Assembly (NCBI GenBank): GCA_943367715.1
Contig: CALRJY020000005.1
Location: 194,947 to 258,946, forward strand
Source: JAEYXS01 sp943367715
GTDB lineage: Bacteria; Verrucomicrobiota; Verrucomicrobiia; Limisphaerales; JAEYXS01
Direction: 5' to 3'
Length of the DNA: 64,000 bases
The notes beneath the pieces are model-generated. The model was not told the DNA's origin. It saw only the letters and a list, made by a program, of their open reading frames with translations, and did no database searches. Below are positions 60,360 to 64,000 of this stretch, one piece after another. A program made the translations under genes and the position numbers. Position 1 is the first letter of the stretch, and the number at the start of each line of letters is the position of its first letter.

Positions 60360-60779
60360 CTATTCGGCGAGTTTGGAGATGACGGTTTTCATTTCGGGGC
60401 CCATGCGGCGGAGTTGCTCGCGGTGGGCGGCGGCGAGGCCGGCGAGGAGTTCCTCGCCTTTGATGGTCAATTGCAGGCGGACTTGGCGGCGGTCCTGCTG
60501 GCTGCGGAGCTTTTTGGCCAGTTTCAGGGAGGCCAGGCGGTTGGTGAGACCCACGACGCTGTGGTGCTGGATCTGGAGGCGCTCGGCCAGTTCACCGATG
60601 GTGATGGCGTCAGGGCCGGGAAAGCCTTTGATGGCGAGCAGGGCCTGGTGTTGTTGCGGGGTGATGCCGGCGGCTAGGGCAGCCTCTTCACTGAAGCGCA
60701 GAAAACGCCGGAGTGCGTAGCGAAAGGAGGCCAGCAGTTGGTAATCTTCGGCCGAGACGGTTTGCAAGGAGCTGCCCAT
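60360..60779 (-). CDS. MarR-family transcriptional regulator
   Basis: 139 residues from ATG 60779. Winged helix-turn-helix ITIGELAERLQIQHHSVVGLTNRL and wing KLRSQQDRRQVRLQLTIKGEELL are typical. The frame stays open upstream into the promoter region, but no signal supports a longer protein. Divergent from the ClC channel; the perfect palindrome at 60856-60876 lies between them and is the likely operator. Ligand unknown. Confidence 0.9.
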   Translation of the reverse strand: MGSSLQTVSAEDYQLLASFRYALRRFLRFSEEAALAAGITPQQHQALLAIKGFPGPDAITIGELAERLQIQHHSVVGLTNRLASLKLAKKLRSQQDRRQVRLQLTIKGEELLAGLAAAHREQLRRMGPEMKTVISKLAE

Positions 60780-60855
60780 GCACAAGGGATGACAGAAAAC
60801 GGGCGGCAAATCCAGCAGCATAGCGGGGCCGATGATTTTCCAATCACCAGTTGAA

Positions 60856-60876
60856 ATATATCGTAATGCGATATAT
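60856..60876. promoter_or_regulatory. Candidate MarR operator (perfect palindrome)
   Basis: ATATATCG-TAATG-CGATATAT, 8-bp perfect arms, in the divergent region between marR (start 60779) and the ClC gene (start 60877 or 60889). Related sites at 60104 and 62730. Confidence 0.6.
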
Positions 60877-60888
60877 ATGTCAGGGTCT

Positions 60889-62700
60889 ATGTCGTTGCCT
60901 GTAGCTGATGGCACCCGCGAAGAGCTGGGTGATTTTGTGGTCGATAAACGCTTGTGGTTGCTTTCGCTGATGGCTTTGCCGGTGGGGGTCCTAAGCGCCT
61001 GCCTGGCGAAAGTGCTCCTGTGGCTGATCGCGCTGTTCACCAATCTGGCCTTCTTCCAACGGTGGACGGTGGAACCGATCGGGCTGGAGCAGCATCATTT
61101 GGGCTTGGGGGTCATTTTCGTTCCCGTCATCGGCGCGCTGATCATCGGGGTGATGGCGCGTTACGGTTCGGAAAAGATCCGGGGCCACGGCATTCCGGAA
61201 GCGCTGGAGGCGATACTCTTGGGCCGCAGTGTGATCCAGCCGAAAGTCGCGATTTTGAAGCCGCTTTCCTCGGCGATCTCGATCGGCACCGGGGGGCCGT
61301 TTGGGGCAGAAGGCCCCATCATCATGACTGGTGGGGCTTTTGGTTCGTTGTTCGCCCAGTTCTTTCATCTGACGGCGATCGAGCGCAAGACCCTGCTGGT
61401 CGCCGGTGCGGCGGGCGGGATGTCCGCGATTTTTGCGACGCCGGTGGCGGCGGTGCTGCTGGCGGTGGAGCTGTTGCTGTTTGAATGGCGGCCGCGCAGC
61501 CTGATACCAGTCGCCATCGCGGCCATGGTGGCATTCCTATGCCGGAAAAGTTTATTGGGCGATGGGCCGGTTTTCGAGGTGATACAGCATGCGGATCTGA
61601 GCGGGGGGTGGATCGCTTGCGCGGCGATCATCGGGGCCATCGCGGGATGCGGAGCTATTTTGGCGACCAATCTCGTGTACGGGTTTGAAGATCTGTTCGG
61701 AAAACTGCGGGTGCATTGGATGTGGTGGCCGGCCATCGGAGCGGTGTTGGTGGGGGTGGCCGGATACTTCGAGCCCAAGGTCTTGGGCGTGGGCTATGAG
61801 AGCATTCATGCTCTGCTGCGCGGAGAGATGTTGATGGGAGCAATTGTAAGCCTGGTGGTCTTGAAAGCTTTGGTGTGGTCGGTGGCTTTGGGATCGGGCA
61901 CGTCGGGCGGTGTGCTTGCGCCCCTGTTGCTGATCGGAGGCGGGTTAGGAGCATTGGCGGGGCACGTATTGCCCATGGGGGATCCGGGATTATGGGCCAT
62001 GGTGGGCATGGCAGCGATGATGACGGGGACGATGCGGGCACCGCTGACGAGTGTCATTTTCCTGCTGGAACTGACGCATGATTTCAATGCGCTGCCGCTT
62101 TTGATGGCGGGCAGCCTGACGGCGCTGCTGGTGACGGTGATGTTCCTTCGGCGGTCCATCCTCACGGAAAAACTGGCGCGTCGCGGCCAGCACATCACGC
62201 AAGAGTATCAGGTGGATCCATTCGCCCTGCTGCGGGTCGGGGAGGCGATGGGGAAGGATTTTGCGCGGGTGAAGGCACATAGTACGGTGGCCGAACTGTT
62301 GGCCCGCATCGAGAAAGGGGAGCCGGAGGTATGCCGGCGCCAGGCGATTTTCTTGCTGGATGAAAATGATCTGCTGGACGGGGTGCTGACGCGCAGCGAT
62401 CTGCTGCGTTCGCTGCAGAATGATGCCAGTGGGCGACAGCCCGTGAGTGCGCTCATCCAGCGCAAGCCGATAGTAGCCTACGCGGATGAAGTCTTGAACG
62501 AGGCACTGACGCGCATGATGGAGCATGAGGTGGGGCGGTTGCCCGTGGTGGCGCGGGCGAATCCCAGAGCGGTGGTGGGCTATTTGGGGCGGGCCGATCT
62601 GCTGGCAGCCCGGCGACGCGCACATAATGAGGAGAAGCACTTTGAACGTGGGCCGATGATGGAAACCATCCGCGAAGGGTTATTTACGGCCAATAAATGA
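60889..62700 (+). CDS. ClC-type chloride channel with C-terminal CBS domains
   Basis: 603 residues from ATG 60889 (AGGG just upstream; ATG 60877 adds four residues; the ATG at 60832 would put the operator inside the gene). ClC signatures: GHGIPEALEAI (Ser of the usual GSGIP replaced by His), GGPFGAEGPIIM with the gating Glu, and GSGTSGGVLAPLL. About ten membrane segments to ~430, then two CBS domains (~460-590; ISTV-like VKAHSTVAELLARI and VAYADEVLNEALTRMM) that usually bind adenine nucleotides. Chloride channel or H+/Cl- exchanger of the inner membrane, probably repressed by the divergent MarR protein. Confidence 0.9.
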   Translation: MSLPVADGTREELGDFVVDKRLWLLSLMALPVGVLSACLAKVLLWLIALFTNLAFFQRWTVEPIGLEQHHLGLGVIFVPVIGALIIGVMARYGSEKIRGHGIPEALEAILLGRSVIQPKVAILKPLSSAISIGTGGPFGAEGPIIMTGGAFGSLFAQFFHLTAIERKTLLVAGAAGGMSAIFATPVAAVLLAVELLLFEWRPRSLIPVAIAAMVAFLCRKSLLGDGPVFEVIQHADLSGGWIACAAIIGAIAGCGAILATNLVYGFEDLFGKLRVHWMWWPAIGAVLVGVAGYFEPKVLGVGYESIHALLRGEMLMGAIVSLVVLKALVWSVALGSGTSGGVLAPLLLIGGGLGALAGHVLPMGDPGLWAMVGMAAMMTGTMRAPLTSVIFLLELTHDFNALPLLMAGSLTALLVTVMFLRRSILTEKLARRGQHITQEYQVDPFALLRVGEAMGKDFARVKAHSTVAELLARIEKGEPEVCRRQAIFLLDENDLLDGVLTRSDLLRSLQNDASGRQPVSALIQRKPIVAYADEVLNEALTRMMEHEVGRLPVVARANPRAVVGYLGRADLLAARRRAHNEEKHFERGPMMETIREGLFTANK

Positions 62701-62729
62701 GTGGGGATGGTGAGGCAAATCCAGTTGCT

Positions 62730-62750
62730 TTGCATCGTTCTACGATATAA
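62730..62750. promoter_or_regulatory. Candidate MarR operator upstream of the terminal gene
   Basis: TTGCATCG-TTCTA-CGATATAA: core ATCG-N5-CGAT as at 60856, right half 7 of 8. It lies 57-77 bp before the GTG at 62807. Confidence 0.4.
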
Positions 62751-62776
62751 TAAGGTGCATGTCATTTACCTCTTTT

Positions 62777-63011
62777 GAAGCCATCTCATAAATAGAAGGA
62801 GGTCGCGTGGCACAGGATTTTATACAGAGACGAGACGAACAACGGAATCCGCGCCGGAACGACACGCCACCCGGAGGGCTGGGCTTGGCTGGGCCGTCTG
62901 GCGTTGTTGCTCCTCAGTCACAGATCCATGGCGGATATGCTCCTTCGTCGCGCCTAGCCATACGGCCCAGCCAAACCCAGCGCGACCTCCTTCTATTTAC
63001 GAGATGGCTTC
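62777..63011. mobile_element. 235-bp MITE-like element with terminal inverted repeats
   Basis: Ends are 31-bp inverted repeats with one mismatch: left 62777-62807 (GAAGCCATCTCATAAATAGA then AGGAGGTCGCG), right 62981-63011. A second nested inverted pair (62878-62903 and 62951-62982; GGCTGGGCC core) gives a strongly folding interior. No transposase inside and no clear target duplication. The left terminal repeat carries AGGAGGT and a GTG that opens the following gene. Confidence 0.7.
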
Positions 63012-64000
63012 TTGGCCACTTATGGCTGGCCGGCCTGGTCGGCTGGCTGTTTTGGGCGGGGATGGGGCGGGTGGAAGGGGCGCAGGCAGTCTCGCAAGCG
63101 GAGTTGCGGGCGGCGATCGGCAAGGCGTTGCCGTTGATCGAGCGCAGTGCGGCGCAGACGCTGAAGGCGAAGGATTGTTTCACGTGTCACCATGGGGCGC
63201 ATGCGGCGATGGCGCAGAACGAGGCGTGGTCGCGCGGGTTTCGGCTCTCGCGAAACGGTTTGGAAGAGCAGTTGGCGCGGGCTTACGGGGAACTGGTGAC
63301 GGAGCAGCCGCGTTTCAAAAAAGGTTTCTCAGTAAGCAACACGGCGGATGGGCCGGGGCATGCGTTGTGGATGTTGCAGGTGGCTGGATGGGAGCGGGAT
63401 GAGGTCACGGAGGGGGCGGTGGAATTCTTTCTGGGGCAACAGCGGCGAGAGGGGAATTGGGAGACATCGCCGGCGCGGTCGCCGACGGTGGGGAGTTCTT
63501 TCACGGTCACGTTTCTTGCGGTGCGGGCGTTGAAGCATTACGGAAAAGCGGAGGAGGTGAGTTTGGCGCGGGCGGAAGCGTGGTTGTTGAAGACGCCGGC
63601 GGAGGATACGGAAGATAGGGTGTATCGGTTGCGGGCGTTGCATTTGTTGGAGGAGCCGGCGGCGGTGGAAGAGGAGGCTGCAGCGTTGCTGGCGGAGCAG
63701 CGGAAGGATGGTGGCTGGGGGCAAATGAAGTTTCTGGATAGCGATGCCTATGCGACGGGGACGGTGCTGGCAGCGCTGGAGGATGCGGGGGTGATCACGG
63801 TGGCATCTGCCGAGTATAAACGTGGGATGGCGTATTTATTGCGGGAGCAGAAGAGCGATGGGTCCTGGTATGTGAAGAAGCGGACGCGCGGTCAGCAGCC
63901 GATGTTCGAGAGCGGGTTTCCGTACGGGCAGGATCAGTTCATTTCGTATTCGTCGACGTGCTGGGCGACGTATGCGTTGCTGAAGGGATTGCCAATGGAT
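62807..64000 (+). CDS. Secreted CxxCH / terpenoid-cyclase-fold protein (partial)
   Basis: Open in frame from GTG 62807 to the window end (398 codons). AGGAGGT sits five bases before the GTG. The first ~65 residues are encoded by the MITE-like element; a hydrophobic signal (~70-88, WLLGHLWLAGLVGWLFWAG) ends near VEGAQA. A haem-c type motif CFTCHHG lies at ~124, followed by helical repeats with QW-like motifs (FLGQQRREGNWE, AEQRKDGGWG, REQKSDGSWY) of the squalene-cyclase/prenyltransferase barrel. The combination suggests an exported redox or cyclase-like protein; there is no cyclase DxDD motif in the part seen. C-terminus missing. Confidence 0.8.
   Translation, partial: MAQDFIQRRDEQRNPRRNDTPPGGLGLAGPSGVVAPQSQIHGGYAPSSRLAIRPSQTQRDLLLFTRWLLGHLWLAGLVGWLFWAGMGRVEGAQAVSQAELRAAIGKALPLIERSAAQTLKAKDCFTCHHGAHAAMAQNEAWSRGFRLSRNGLEEQLARAYGELVTEQPRFKKGFSVSNTADGPGHALWMLQVAGWERDEVTEGAVEFFLGQQRREGNWETSPARSPTVGSSFTVTFLAVRALKHYGKAEEVSLARAEAWLLKTPAEDTEDRVYRLRALHLLEEPAAVEEEAAALLAEQRKDGGWGQMKFLDSDAYATGTVLAALEDAGVITVASAEYKRGMAYLLREQKSDGSWYVKKRTRGQQPMFESGFPYGQDQFISYSSTCWATYALLKGLPMD

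Noticed and set aside
60780..61043. 88-residue N-terminal extension of the MarR protein
   Set aside because: It would run through the divergent promoter and operator and into the ClC gene; MarR proteins of ~140 residues are the norm.
1..64000. rRNA and tRNA genes
   Set aside because: No rRNA core sequence or tRNA-like cloverleaf with a TTCRANNC loop was recognised by eye; a tRNAscan run would settle it.

Overview
The window looks like a chromosomal piece of a free-living, Gram-negative PVC-group bacterium, most likely Verrucomicrobiota. The evidence is family content: three secreted PVC-type dehydrogenase/HEAT proteins, four proteins with CxxCH haem motifs in that style, two DUF1592/DUF1552 gene pairs, TAT-exported sugar-phosphate isomerase and amidohydrolase proteins, a ThuA protein, and several families of intergenic palindromes that are common in this phylum. 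The species cannot be named from sequence alone. I saw no rRNA, tRNA, CRISPR array, transposase or integrase.

Layout. 0-3 kb: the end of a MacB-like exporter operon (ATPase plus two tandem permeases), then an SDR-type epimerase. 3.9-8 kb: two tandem membrane proteins with C-terminal TPRs, resembling TMTC-type GT-C mannosyltransferases. 8-11 kb: a DUF2339 multi-pass protein. 11-16.7 kb: a secreted dehydrogenase/cytochrome, an amidohydrolase, a thioredoxin-like protein and a ROK kinase. 16.7-21.6 kb (minus): a tightly coupled operon of ECF sigma factor, membrane protein with an external dockerin, secreted cohesin-like protein, VIT/vWA lipoprotein and another lipoprotein. 21.9-24.6 kb: a GmhA-like isomerase whose 3' end and terminator are repeated 2.1 kb downstream, bracketing two accessory genes. 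24.9-28.2 kb: the first DUF1592/DUF1552 pair. 29.8-35.4 kb: a complete TolC-HlyD-ATPase-permease export operon. 36-47 kb: two further dehydrogenase systems, one split into separate dehydrogenase and haem polypeptides, and a tagatose/psicose-3-epimerase-like protein. 47.4-51.2 kb: an acetyltransferase, a ThuA protein and small membrane or lipoprotein genes. 51.6-55.6 kb: the second DUF1592/DUF1552 pair. 55.8-60 kb: a zinc-ribbon protein, a MEDS sensor protein, MutY, an unknown protein and an HPP membrane protein. 60.3-64 kb: a MarR regulator divergent from a ClC chloride channel, then a secreted haem-motif/terpenoid-cyclase-fold protein that runs off the end.

The strongest candidate for an undescribed system is the sigma/dockerin/cohesin/VIT-vWA operon at 16.7-21.6 kb. 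It could be an envelope-anchored scaffold or sensing complex in which the dockerin on a possible anti-sigma protein docks to a secreted cohesin. The second theme is palindromic repeats that enter coding sequence: inside mutY, inside the cohesin-like gene, at the 5' end of a lipoprotein gene, and as a 235-bp MITE-like element that appears to supply the Shine-Dalgarno, start codon and N-terminus of the last gene. The third theme is a candidate MarR regulon, based on three ATCG-N5-(C/A)GAT palindromes upstream of the HPP gene, between marR and clc, and upstream of the last gene.
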